From contig KN834788.1 of the NCBI GenBank assembly GCA_000827265.1, positions 446,613 through 510,612 of the forward strand: a DNA stretch of 64,000 nucleotides, in the 5' to 3' direction. Of the stretch, positions 48,475 through 59,773 are shown one piece after another (the stretch's first letter is position 1; the number at the start of each line of letters is the position of its first letter). A program made the translations under genes and the position numbers. This DNA comes from Collybiopsis luxurians FD-317 M1 (lineage: Eukaryota > Basidiomycota > Agaricomycetes > Agaricales > Omphalotaceae). The notes under the pieces are model-generated. The model saw only the letters and a list, made by a program, of their open reading frames with translations, did no database searches and had not been told where the DNA came from.

Positions 48475-49412
48475 ATGAGCGGAAAAACTGAGAGCGAAGA
48501 AGTCCACAAAACAGTAATTTCGGGCGCTTTTTTCGCTGGTGCTACACTCGGCCCTAACGCAATAAGTGGTGGTAACTTCAACCACAGCGACAAAGATATG
48601 CACGTAACTATCAGTAGTACCGATAAGGAGCGGAACCGTGAGGGCCCTTACCCTCAATATATGCACCATCCAGAGTTTGGAGGTATGTCGCATACCAACT
48701 TCGCTGACCAACAATGGGCTAAAATACCGTTTACTTGAACAGCATATTTGCATGAAAGGACCTACTGTTTGTATTTTCGCCCTTCTATATTGCTTAGGGT
48801 CTAAAAGAAATATTGTTTGTTTGATTTTCAATAGATTCTGGTCCTAGTCGGGGTTACACTGGTCACGGTTATGCTAGTCAAGTTTATCCTGGTCGTGGTC
48901 ATAGTCGCGGCTATCGTGGTCGTGGTTATCCGCGAGGACCGCCTCAGCGATCGATGGTTCACCAGCAAAGACCATACAATGACACCGAAGCTTCCGATTC
49001 GGACCTTCGCACAGGCGTACCTCTATCCCAAAAAGAACCTCGCCGCTTGACGGACAGGGACAATAGCGCCGGTCACGGTCTTCCAAGTCCTGCTAGCAGC
49101 AGACGCCCGTCTGAGTCCCTTGTCGATGAGGCCCCGACTCGGAACCGGAAGCCAAATCCCGACTACGTTCCACGTTATTCTCGAGTTGATGATGATGGGT
49201 ATGATGGATATGAATATGAAGGTGGACATGGATACCGCGATGGATACGACACTGGAAATTACTATGATCGGTATTATGACTCTCGCGATTATGATTTTAA
49301 TCGCGAGCAAGGGCTCAATAATTTCACCGAGGAACCTAGTGGTATGGAGGAAGATAGCGATATGAAAGTAGACGACGTCAAAAGGCCAAATGGTGCACCA
49401 GCCGAGAAATGA
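48475..49412 (+). CDS. RG/Tyr/Asp-rich disordered protein with ISGGNFN motif (unknown function)
   Basis: Two exons (48475-48682, 48835-49412) encode 261 residues. The N-terminus MSGKTESEEVHKTVISGAFF is followed by AISGGNFNHSDKDMHVTISS, the same Gly-Gly-x-Phe-x-x-x-x-x-Asp motif as in its neighbour. Exon 2 begins with degenerate repeats (GYTGHGY, PGRGHSRGYRGRGYPRGPP), an RGG/RGY-type stretch typical of RNA-binding or condensate-forming proteins. It continues into a Tyr/Asp/Gly-rich tract (DDDGYDGYEYEGGHGYRDGY) and an acidic-basic end. No folded domain beyond the short motif is evident. RNA binding is inference from composition only. It is co-oriented with 45836-47549 and may be a remote paralogue or share its N-terminal module. 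Confidence 0.68.
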
Positions 49413-50796
49413 GCGATGCTAGCATTCCACACAAGCCAAATGTCTATACCGCTAGTATTTCTTCACTGATTTACCTGTATTTGCTTGGAAGACCCGCAAA
49501 CCTCTTCTCGTTTCCACGTTGTCTTTTATGCTGTCTCTCGTTCTCGACTTTGTTGGCCCTTTGCCCGATGCTGTCTATTCGCTTTCCTATGCTTTCATGA
49601 TTTTGTACATCTACTTGCTCAATATTCTCCGCGGTATTGCTTTGATTTGTCTGTTTTCTACCCACGTATGGCAAGCCCCCATTTTCTTATTGCTCTTGAT
49701 CATGATCCGTGTATACATATGATATACTGGGTGCACTATCCAATCCTATGTAAACGTCTTGGTATCACGAATATCCTTGGTAGAGACAGTCAACCTGAGA
49801 ATGATTTATTTTGGGATGTCCGCTTTAGCATTGAATGTCATCAACGACAGGTTGATTCATCTTGTCGATAGCTCCAACAGAATTCCTCGTCCCGAGCAAC
49901 ACATACGCTTCGACTGATATGGCCTGAGTAGAGTTGACACCTTGTATCGGTAGAATTGCCTCTTTTATCACGAAAGGAACTCGAAGATCAAATGGGAAGC
50001 ACTCCGCATCCGCACGTAGCTGTCAAGGGTTGGTCAAGGGTACATTATTGATATAATTACTCAATGGAACAGAGAAATTAGAGAACGTCCTGTTGCTGAG
50101 GTGCTGTACCTATGGATAGCGCAAGTAGCAAAAGAGAACGGCGGACAAACAGCGAAAAAATCGGCAAAATTTAATTTTTAAATTAATAATGCACAACCAT
50201 CACGTGCTCTATGCCGCTCCAACCCATTCAAGCGCTCATGTGCGACATAAACACTGCAAATCAAACACAAATCGGATCCCTTCTAAGTTCTGTCGCTCAG
50301 AACGTTCTTCGCCTCGTCCATGACCGCAGCTTCTGTGTTACACTGAATGTGCTCAACTCATATCTGTTTCCACCTTCAATACGTCTCTGCTTCCGGCAAC
50401 GGGAATCTTCAATACGAATGAGAAAAATTCTGGGCAGTTACGTTGGCACGCCCTTGAGGAACAAAGCAACGCGCAATCATCAATGTTAATGCGCAGATAT
50501 CTGCGACTTCGCTTCTCATAAATAGTCAAATTTCAGTCTGGATTTCCATAATTCCAGGGTCGAGCCTCCGAAAAGACTGAAGACAGAAATGTGAATTTGG
50601 GCGTGCCAGCTTTTCATCGGATTATGGGTCCCTTCAATCTTTGGGACAGAATTTCATTTGATAGTGTCAGCTTTCCAGATATAACTTGGTTCCAGACTCG
50701 ACCTTCTATAGATTCAACGAGACGTTTAGATTTGAAAGACGTAGCAACTCTAAGATTCCGGAAATTTTTAAATGAATACCATGTCATATTGCATTC

Positions 50797-50972
50797 CGGC
50801 CCATCACCAAAACCGCCCAAACTATATCCAGCATGACGGGCCGGTATATAGGCATGATCACTGCTATATCTCACTCGTTCGGGGGTATATCAATCGTTTA
50901 TCGCTTAGGGATAAACCCCAGAAAGGTGAGATATAGGGGGGATATAATTTGGGTGGTTTTAGTGATGGGCCG
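50797..50972. repeat. Fold-back inverted repeat
   Basis: Outer arms 50797-50820 and 50949-50972 are reverse complements over 24 bp with two mismatches (CGGCCCATCACC/TAAAACC). Inner arms CTATATCTCAC (50864-50874) and GTGAGATATAG (50926-50936) are perfect. Weaker complementarity continues outside. The palindromic organisation over about 180-400 bp fits a fold-back or MITE-type element. Confidence 0.7.
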
Positions 50973-52129
50973 CACGCCAATCCCAATTTCCATTTTATAA
51001 TGGTGACGTTCAAGTAAATTTGTAGCAACCTAAGATATCGAAAACCTTTACAGCAACAAAACCTTGGCATTTTCGCATTCCGTACGCTAAGTCCATCTTC
51101 TATAACCTTGTAATAGTGAAGAGTTATTTTGCTCCCTAGAGTCGGTCATAATGCGAGCTTGTTCCTTATCCTACATGTGCTAGGGCCTTCGTATTCAGGA
51201 AGTCAGAGACAGCGATCCAAAATAATGCAGAAGACAACACTGGTTCCTTTTGACCAGTGACAAGTATGGAGAAGTAACTATTCCATTCAACTTGGGGCCG
51301 CTTTGCATTAGATCGATGAATGACGTCTCAACATCCTTGAGCTGACCCTTATACTGGTACTTATACTGGTACGCGAAGTACGCTTCCGACGACCGTTCCT
51401 AATTGCACCCTTCTAAGATCCTGGCTCGTAAAGGCTCGGTTGAACTTCACTACCACCAACTCAATACTATTTCTATCGGTTTCAGGGTTAATTTCTACGC
51501 ATCTGTCAGGCAAATCATTTTCGGTTATGACTCTTGACTCTTGAGATTCTCTGGCAGTCGGACCAGGCCGAAACTACATTCTCGAATTAGATTTAGAATC
51601 AGACCTGTATTGAAAATTGAAAGTTTCAGATCTTCAAAAGAAATCCGTAGGTAAGCCAATTATAATAGCCTGTCTGACCACTTGCATTCTTGTGCTGATG
51701 GGCCTTCGAAATTTCCGAAGGTTGGGGAGATATTCAAGCGAAAAACAAATACTTGTAAAGTAACAAGGTCATTGTTAATGCCGCACGCTACTTTGAGCTC
51801 TGTTAGTGGTAATCTTCGGTCCTTCGTACTGCACCCGGGAGTTGGATACAAGTTCGCGTTACATAGGAATCCTGCTCGGCGGAGTTGAAAATAGGCTCTA
51901 TTCGGTAGACATATATTCAACTCCACTGAATGTTGATAGATGTGCAATTCAGTAAAACCCAAACCAGAGATTCCGTCGCTCATCGATATGTTGTTTCTCT
52001 TTCGGCTCTCCACTTCCCCCACTACATACGCTGAATGGAATGATAGTTCAGTTTATTAAGAATGATAAATTAATAGGAGCTTCGACATCAATCGTACGGT
52101 GTCAGTGTTAATCCCGCTGACAAGTACAG

Positions 52130-52136
52130 TATATAG
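52130..52136 (+). promoter_or_regulatory. Possible TATA box
   Basis: TATATAG about 35 bp upstream of an ATG at 52171, the first candidate start for the annexin-fusion locus. Weak evidence: single motif only. Confidence 0.25.
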
Positions 52137-52170
52137 AAAGTAGATATTCAATTTCGCATCAGTCTCTCAC

Positions 52171-52808
52171 ATGGATTACGCCATTGTCGTTGAATCCCAT
52201 GCAGCCTGTACTCATTTTGAAAGGGTCTCGATTAAGTCCTTTCCAACTGAGGTTCGTGGCATAGTAATTAGCAAGCTGAGACTTTTATGCCTGAAGCTCT
52301 GTATATGTAGGTGTGGACAATTTAACAGTACGAGATCAAATCTGCGCCGCTATATAAGTTCATCTAGGTGCGTTTGAAACGGAAAACTTTAAATCTCAAG
52401 TTTGTCCAGCAGACCCAGCAGATCTCCACTGTTTAACTATTGTCTAGTTATTCTCGGAAATCATAGGGGTTTGATCGTGGCATCGCAGCGACGCAGGCCG
52501 AAATTCGCGCCCGAATGGGCGGTGCCCATGAAGTTGCGAAGATACCTATACGATATGCTCGTTCTCATTAAATGTTCTATCTGTCCAAAGCAACCGGTAA
52601 CAAGGTGAGGTATAGTAACCGGACTCACCCGCTCCATAACGAGACCGACATATATGTCCACTTTACTCGCTTCACGATTCTCAACATCGACAGGTTTCCT
52701 AGGAAGGACTCTTTTGGGTTTAAGTCAGGAACAAAGATGAACTTCTGCTGTCAGTAGTTTTCCTGGTAAGATCGGGTTTCTTTCCTCGGTTCCTCCTTTG
52801 CGTTGCAG
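52171..52808 (+). other. Probable 5' exons of the annexin fusion, unresolved
   Basis: Several short frames here look exonic: MDYAIVVESHAACTHFE at 52171, a frame with GGAHEVAKIPIRYARSH at about 52510-52566, and MFYLSKATGNK at 52572 running to 52757 (ETDIYVHFTRFTILNIDRFP). The IPIRYARSH frame meets a TAA immediately before the MFYLSK ATG. The frame ending FCCQ stops before the donor that would lead into the exon at 52809. I could not build an intact 5' end, so either exons are missed or the N-terminus is damaged. Confidence 0.4.
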
Positions 52809-55800
52809 CTATAAAATCAAGTCACGCAAGCTACTGCTAGACATCGAACCCTCATCGTTCTTTCTCGGCATGTGCCACGGAAATCTTGCCCAAGCGTCAG
52901 CTAATTTCATCAATGCTCAGCTTTCAGCATTGTGGGAGAACTCGAAGGTTTGTAACGACAAGGAATCTGGAAAAAAGGATTCCAAGGACATCATTACTAA
53001 ACATGGCATCGCTCTTCGTGAGTTTTACGGACCCCAAAGCGAGAAGGGTAGCTATCCCAGTTTCCATGCGATCTTTGAAGCTCCGCACCTGGAATTTCTA
53101 TGTGACCATGAGCTCGTGCTCTTTTTGAGAGTCCAGGACGGTCAATACGAGGCCCAAACGTAAGCAACCATTGTAATAATTCCGACGACGCCCCTCATAT
53201 TCTTTCCAGATCCAGACCTAGTCTCAAGAATACAACATTGGCAGTCCGCCTTTCTTACCATTTCCAAGATTCGTCTGTCGCTCTGGATGGCAAACATTGC
53301 ACCATTAGCATACTCTCCTTTAGTCCTTCTTGTCCGTATATCATTTCGATTCATTCGCAGGCACTGGTCCTAACTTTTTCTTCCATCAGCTACTACGCTC
53401 ATTCCAGAATCCTCTGTCGTTAGCCAAGGACAGAGCCACGATTTTGATTCGCTCTCTTTACACTTGAAAAATTATTATATACCCACACTCTTGGACGCAG
53501 GCCATCTCAATCTTTTAATCCTGCCTCCTTCGTACACTGGCAAGAGAGAGATTGATCACGGTATTATCAACAACCGCATTCTGCCCAGATCTCTACTTTT
53601 CGGTATTCAGGTCGAGAAGTTGAACGAGATCCTCGATCATCATTGGCTCGCTGCGATCAGTTACCACGATGCTCACAAGGAAGTATCTGTTGCGCTACGA
53701 GAAATTTATCTGGCCCAATATAAAACGCCCTGGGTTGACGGTGAGCTGTGGGCCACCTACCAGTTCAGCCCGCTCAAACTCCAAGTACTGTGTGAGACCG
53801 AAGTCATCGTGTACTTCAAAGCTGACATCCAAGTGTTCTTTGATGAAGCGGAAAAGTAGGCATCTTTTCGTTTGATGTAGGATTACCATCTCATCCATAC
53901 TAGGGAGCTCGACACTGTCCTGAAAGATTGGGAGATCGCTGTTATTTTCCGAGTTATCAATCAAGACGGTCGTGTCTTGTTTGATAGATTCCATCCTCCT
54001 CGCATTGCTCCGCATCTGTGCAGTCTTCCTTGTCAACAGCTAGAGGACAACTTGGATGAAGTGTACCGAAGGGAATTCAAGCTATCCATATTACACAGCT
54101 ATATCGATCTTATCTTCCAATTTGGCCATTATCAGCTCTATCCTGACTTCCACGAACCATCTGATCCCACTTCCTCCGACCTAACTAAGGGCCACGATGG
54201 CGCCGGGCCCACTGATCCGGGCCCCAAACCCACACCAGGTCCCTGGCCCCTTCCTCGTCCAGAGCTTCCCGTAGGTCCATACTCTCCTGGATGGAAAGAC
54301 TCAAGCTTTGTTATTGAGTGGACGTCCCTATGGGAGATGTTTGTCAAAGAAACGTCTCTTCACGGTCATCATCAACTTGTGTCTGTCACTCAGGCAGGTG
54401 TCAATGCTCATATCCTTGCTCTGTGGAAGCGGGCCAAGGCTATTGGAGCAAAGCAGTCAGTGACTGACAAGCGCCTTACGGTCCTGACTTACTTCGACTC
54501 CAAGAAATATGCTGCGGGAAGCGTGGCACACCTACCCCATTTTTCCTGCGAGTTTGGCGCTCCACAGGTTGAGCTTGTTACCAATGCCGGTAGCAAGAGC
54601 ATCATTGTATATTTCTTCATTCAAAAGATTTCATTTGAGGTTTCCAACAAGTGGGTGACAAACAATTGCTTGTGATTCTCCTCTGACTTTGCCATAGAAC
54701 TCATCAATTCAAAGATTGGGTCCTCGCTTTCCAGTTTGATTTGAAACTGATTCCCATTGAAAGGGCCAAATCTACTGAGATAATCGGACATCGTCAGCTT
54801 ATTTTTGATCCCAATACTGCGGTTCTCCTCCATCATCGCTCCAGCTTTGGAAGTTTAATTGATACCAAAGAGACCGACATAATCCGCTCGTTGTATGGAT
54901 CCCTTTCCACCAACTTCATTCAGCGTTATATCAAAGCTTTCGTGGAAGCTGAACAACACGTCTTGTACACCATTCCAGTCGAGCTTGGAGTCACTGAAAT
55001 CGCTTTCTCCATTATTCCCTTCTCACTTTCCTGCTTCGATGGACGTACTTTCCAAGGTCTCTGGGGTAAATCCCACCATATTGTCGAGCGCAATATGATT
55101 GTCTTCTATAGTGTCAGCGGAAGTTCTCAGAAACCTCCCCTCCCTGGTCCTTACGGTAGCCCATCTCCGCATACCCCTCATGGCACTCTATTGCTTTCTC
55201 GTGAAAAATTCCTGGAATCCAAGATCCTACAGCCTCTTGCCAAGCTCAATGCTCTCACCACTATATTGTGCACCTTCAAAGGCGTTGACAAAAAGCAGTG
55301 GCATATCGGCCTCGAAACATGGGATTCATTACGTTCATCTGAGGATTGTCAGTGGGAATTGAAAGCGTGCAATGCTGACGGGCTCATCTATGAATGGGAG
55401 AATTCTGAGGTGTGGCAGTACGACGCTCGTGGCAAAGGTATAAACACAGGCACATACTCCATTACTGGTACGAAACTATCATTCTTCGTCGTCTCAATTT
55501 TACCGTCAACTAATGACTTTCGCCAGTCAAAACCGTCAACAAACTGTTCATTCCTACCAGCAACCACTCAGGGCCACTTGTGATACAATTGGAAGGCGAA
55601 TGTACTGCTTCGATGAGTTACGAAGTCCAGCAACAAAGGCGCTGGTCCGGTGGGCTGAAGGCCACCTGGAAAGCACCGGTCGAGCTTGTTTCCCAATCTG
55701 GAGGCGGTCTCTCTGTCAGATGTGACAAACAGATCAGAGTTGTTTTCGACAAAGACAGCAAGGATCATACCGAGACAGCATTCGATGTTGGCAGGGTCGC

Positions 55801-58367
55801 TCTGGAAAGTGTGCATGATCGGTTCAGAGCAGCCTTTGGCTCCCAAATCAATGTTGCAGAAATTTTCAAAGGAGTTAACGAGGGCTTTAGTGGCATTTAT
55901 AAGGGTCTTGTTCTTCCACACACTGATTTTGTTCTTGCCAACCCGGTTTTCACTACCAATGGGGATCTTATTGTGCAGATTGTTGTCAAGACTGCTGAAG
56001 CTTCAGCGGTACACGGTAACAAGGTTTCGTCGCCGGTGAAGAGTGACACTCTCAGAAAGCGTAGAGAAGGTGTGTCCAGAATACATTGTTAATTGCACAC
56101 TCATAATGATTAATGACGCGCAGCCGCTACCCGCTCGCCCGCTGTGTCTGAGCCCTCAACGCCTCAGTCCGCTGGACAGGGTGTGATTCAGTATCTAAAC
56201 ACGCCTGTACCGCCTCTCGGAGCCTTACCACCACTCCAAGCTATTCCCGGATACAATCCCAATTCTGACGTGGAAAAGCTGAGAGAAGCGCTGAAGGGTT
56301 CCACGACGAATGAGGAATTGCGTGAGTGCTCCTCTCATATTTGCTGTGTTTTACCTGCATACTTGTCGTCCTTCATAAAATATTTCACTTGCTGTACTGA
56401 TCTGTGAATAAAAAAACTCTTACAAACACAACTGACAAACTTGTTTCTCTTTAAACATATTGCAGTAATCCAAACTCTCACCCCCCTCTCGGCCATGCAT
56501 CTGGCTATCCTCAGCGCCAGATATCGCGTCTCCACTGGGAAAGACTTGTTGGCCGACATTGAGTCGGGAACGGGTCGAAGGCTCAAGTGAGTGATAGCAT
56601 CACTTTCTTCCTTATGTATTTATCGACTGACTTCGTTTGCTCTCAACTTCAGAGACATTTTCAGCAGTGGAAGGCAGAGGTAAGTATCTCTAGTTTCAGT
56701 CCAATCTATTTTTTTCCACCCTTCTATGCTGTTGATTATTCCGCCATTGACCTATTTACTTCTTCTTTTAGAGATGTCCTCACTGCTCTCGTTCGTGGAC
56801 CTATTTCATACGATGTCAAGATGCTCTATGAAGCCTTGACTGGGCCCGGGTACGTTCTTCGTCCTCAATCTCTTTCCTTGACTAACGGGTACATTGATAA
56901 ATGATATCGCTCCACCAACCGCTGTTTCCTTACAAATCCTCCCCACACTGTATAAATTTCTTCGTCACTCTTACGAACGTCCAAACCACGATTGATGATC
57001 AACAGCACCGACGAGTCCCTCCTAGCTGAGCTCCTCGCCGACCGCTCCCCGTCTGACTTGCATTATCTTGGTCAGGCTTACAAAGTATTTTATGAAAAGA
57101 GTATCGAGGAAGCAGTTCAGGGCCATTTGAATGGGAAGCTTCAGACATGTGAGCGAGGTTTCATCTTGTTGCTGCCTTCCAACGAAGGGAACTGAACGAT
57201 ATGTTTCCTTTCCTGACCTTTAGTGTATACCATGATTCTTTCCTCCAAAAGGACCCCAGATAATGCCCCAGTCGACAAAGCTCTTGTCGAGGCTGATGTC
57301 AAGGTGCTGTATGAAGTTGGGCAGAAAAAGACAGGGACCGATGAGGTGATTAAATTCTTTCAATGAGACATAGGGTTCCTTGCTTCCTAGATGGTCTGAA
57401 TGAGAAAGAAGGAATCGTTTAAAAAGTTGGACCTCACGATTGCCGAGAATTTTGATCCCTCCATCTCTGCATTCTCTCGAATTCCACTTTGTTAAAGTCC
57501 TGCTGACGCTTACCGTTTCTTTGCATTACAGATTGCTGTCTGCAACATCATTATTAGCCGCTCTAGGCCCCATTTGACGGCGCTGTGAGTATCGTCATCA
57601 TTTTTGATTTTGGTCACTAAAAATTGTCGCAGTTGGGAAGCATACGTACATCAGCATGGAAAGACACTCTCCAAGGTTATCAAGACTCAATTGTGAGTAC
57701 TCACATTCTCTTTGCCCTTAACTAGGGTCCAGTGTCCCGTTTCCTTCTGTTGCCATCCGCGTTAATTTCTCGCCTCCCGTAGTTCTGGCCCAATGAAAAC
57801 CACTCTCTTGTACATTGCCACTGCTGCAAACCCAAAGCGAATCAGTGAAGGATCGGGTGTGTGGAGAGATGTCAAGCTGTTGGAGGATACAATGAAGGGA
57901 GTGGGGACCCTTGATGATCTGCTAGTCAGGAGGTGAGGGCTCAATTATTTTGATTCCTTCTATCTGGGTTTCTGAGGCGTCGATTGAACAGACTCGTCCG
58001 TCTGCACTGGGACCAATCCCACTTTACCTTGATCAAACCGGCGTTCGAGAAAAAATACAAGAAGAGCCTCGAGTCGCGCGTTACCGGAGAGACAAGCGGG
58101 AATTATCAAAAGGCGGTTGTTGGCCTTGTTAAAACAGCCGTGACTGTCTCTCTCACTGCAGTACCTAGTCCGACTCCATCTACCCCATCAGCAGAAAAAC
58201 AGTTGAAAAATGGGGCTGCCGTAGCAGGAAACAATCAGGCCCATGCGGAACTGGCCCCACCTAAAAGCAATGGTCAATCCAATCCCAAGGACGATGACAA
58301 GGCCAAGAAACCAGCTGTCAGTCAGGGCGCCGCAGTGGAATTGAAGGTAGAGACGGCACAACATTGA
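52809..58367 (+). CDS. Annexin-core protein with long repeated N-terminal modules (5' end unresolved)
   Basis: Sixteen exons join with matching phase to about 1438 residues (starts 52809, 53210, 53390, 53904, 54698, 55527, 56124, 56466, 56653, 56772, 57006, 57224, 57532, 57633, 57783, 57992; stop at 58367). Residues from about 1050 form an annexin core of four repeats, the fold that binds acidic membranes through Ca2+. The loop signatures are KGSTTNEELL (repeat 1, degenerate), GPGTDESLLAELL (2), KTGTDEIAV (3) and GVGTLDDLLVRRLVR (4); repeats 2 and 3 keep GT-D/E. Before it lie at least three copies of a beta-rich module with LREFYGPQ/LREIYLAQY, FEAPHLEFLCDHELVLF, FSPLKLQVLCETEVIVYF and FGAPQVELV, separated by a Pro-rich linker (PGPKPTPGPWPLPRPELP). 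Related half-modules carry KDWVLAFQFDLKLIP and KDWEIAVIFRV. A Lys/Pro-rich disordered tail ends the protein. No signal peptide is seen in the part read. Confidence 0.8.
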
Positions 58368-58636
58368 CCTATATATCTGTAGCTACGATGGATCTACAAC
58401 CGGACTTGTTTAAGTGATAGTCATCGACTGAATGTACTATGTACAGTATATTTAAATAAATTGTCATTATGCTTGGCTTATCGCCCAAATTCTCAAAAAG
58501 TCATGTTTAGGCTTAAAATGATTCAAGTAGAAACGACTTTCCAGCAGCTGAAGTTTCCATAGTTCTACTGATGTGACATCCCATACATACTTTCTTTTAT
58601 CACCACTTTGCACCCCAATATATTCTCCAGTATTCA

Positions 58637-59773
58637 TTACAAGCCTTCTCCTAGCAGAAAAATGGACGTAACCATGAGTACAAGGTTGTCGATCTTAATG
58701 AACTTGAAAAAAAAGAACTGACATAGACGGAGGTCTCTCGAGGTACCACCTCGTAAAGCTGCCCTGCACCAAAGTCGACAAGGTGTACCTTATCGATAGT
58801 CATACCTTCGGGTTTGAATTCGACGAGAACATTCAGGTCGAAATTGTCTCTACAAATAGACCACAAGTCACGAAACACGGCAATTGAATGAAAGTCTAAG
58901 GAGTGCGCACCCTCGATAAATGTGGTGGTTACGAGCGACTAAACCCACAGATTTACACATTAAATGTATAGTATCGAGTTGCAATTTCAGTCTTGTCTGT
59001 GCATCAGCCTTTTGCCACTCGGGTGTTTGGATCAGCGGTAAACCAGGCTTTTTTATCATGACGGCCAAAGGTGCCAGCTGACCCGGCTTTGCTCCCGCCA
59101 GAATCGCCACCATCGAATTCGACACAGATACTGGGAGTGGGAACATACCAGCGTCTACATAAAGGTTGACAGTAGGACTAACCATTTGGAGTGCGTGTAC
59201 CTCTACGAATGCTTCCCGATCTGTTTCCTCGAGAAACTTAGCAACTAGTTCGGTAGACAAGTGGGATTTATAATTCGAGGTGACAGTATAAATTCCTAAG
59301 TTCTTATTTCCGGAATTGACGGCTGAGGAAAGGGGGGATCCGAGTTGAAGATTGGTTAGAGGGGAGGCTTGGATGGTATAATGTTTGAGCTCGATGTCAC
59401 GGAAGTGAGGTATGTGCACTGACCGAATTTACTCTTGACTTGCTCATTTGGCTTTACTGTATCGACGAGCTTTTGTTTGAGCCAAGGAGCCTATAAGTAC
59501 GTGCAGGGGAAATTTCAGTTCATATTTGAGTTCAGAAGATGGCTGAGCACGGAATAAGGCGAAGCCTAAATTCACACATTAAACACACACATCGAATTTT
59601 GGCATACTCAGAATGATCTTTGTTTGCGCCTGAGTTTTTTCAGCTCGGGCCATCAAAGTCGAGGCAGGCGCTGCTGCAACGTAAGGATTCAATTGGATAA
59701 CGACGAAAGCCAATCCAACGAGAATAGTCGTAGAACAAGGAAAAGTTACTAAAGTGAGAGGAAGCATGAGCAT
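58637..59773 (-). CDS. Protein-kinase-like protein with N-terminal hydrophobic leader
   Basis: Minus-strand gene starting at 59773 (MLMLPLTLVTFPCSTTILVG; a second Met two codons in is equally possible). The first 35 residues are hydrophobic and Ala-rich, a signal peptide or anchor. In-phase exons continue FALFRAQPSSELKYELKFPL and then a long exon (about 58909-59415) with EVHALQMV and RLKLQLDTIHLMCKSVGL, the latter placed like helix E of a kinase. After a 50-60 bp intron the next exon gives RGDNFDLNVLV and VHLVDFGAG. The Asp-x4-Asn spacing equals the HRDxxxxN catalytic loop and the second motif equals DFG. The HxD His is Gly (R-G-D), a known variant. No clear Gly-rich loop or VAIK Lys is visible. 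The protein is short (about 310 residues), and the 3' junction near 58700 is unsure. It converges on the annexin-fusion gene, 270 bp away. Confidence 0.6.

Larger units (their letters stand above)
49413..52170. other. Intergenic with fold-back element
   Basis: About 2.8 kb without a supported gene. It holds the inverted repeat at 50797-50972 and a short tandem duplication CTTATACTGGTA at about 51348-51372. The other ORFs are random. Confidence 0.5.
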
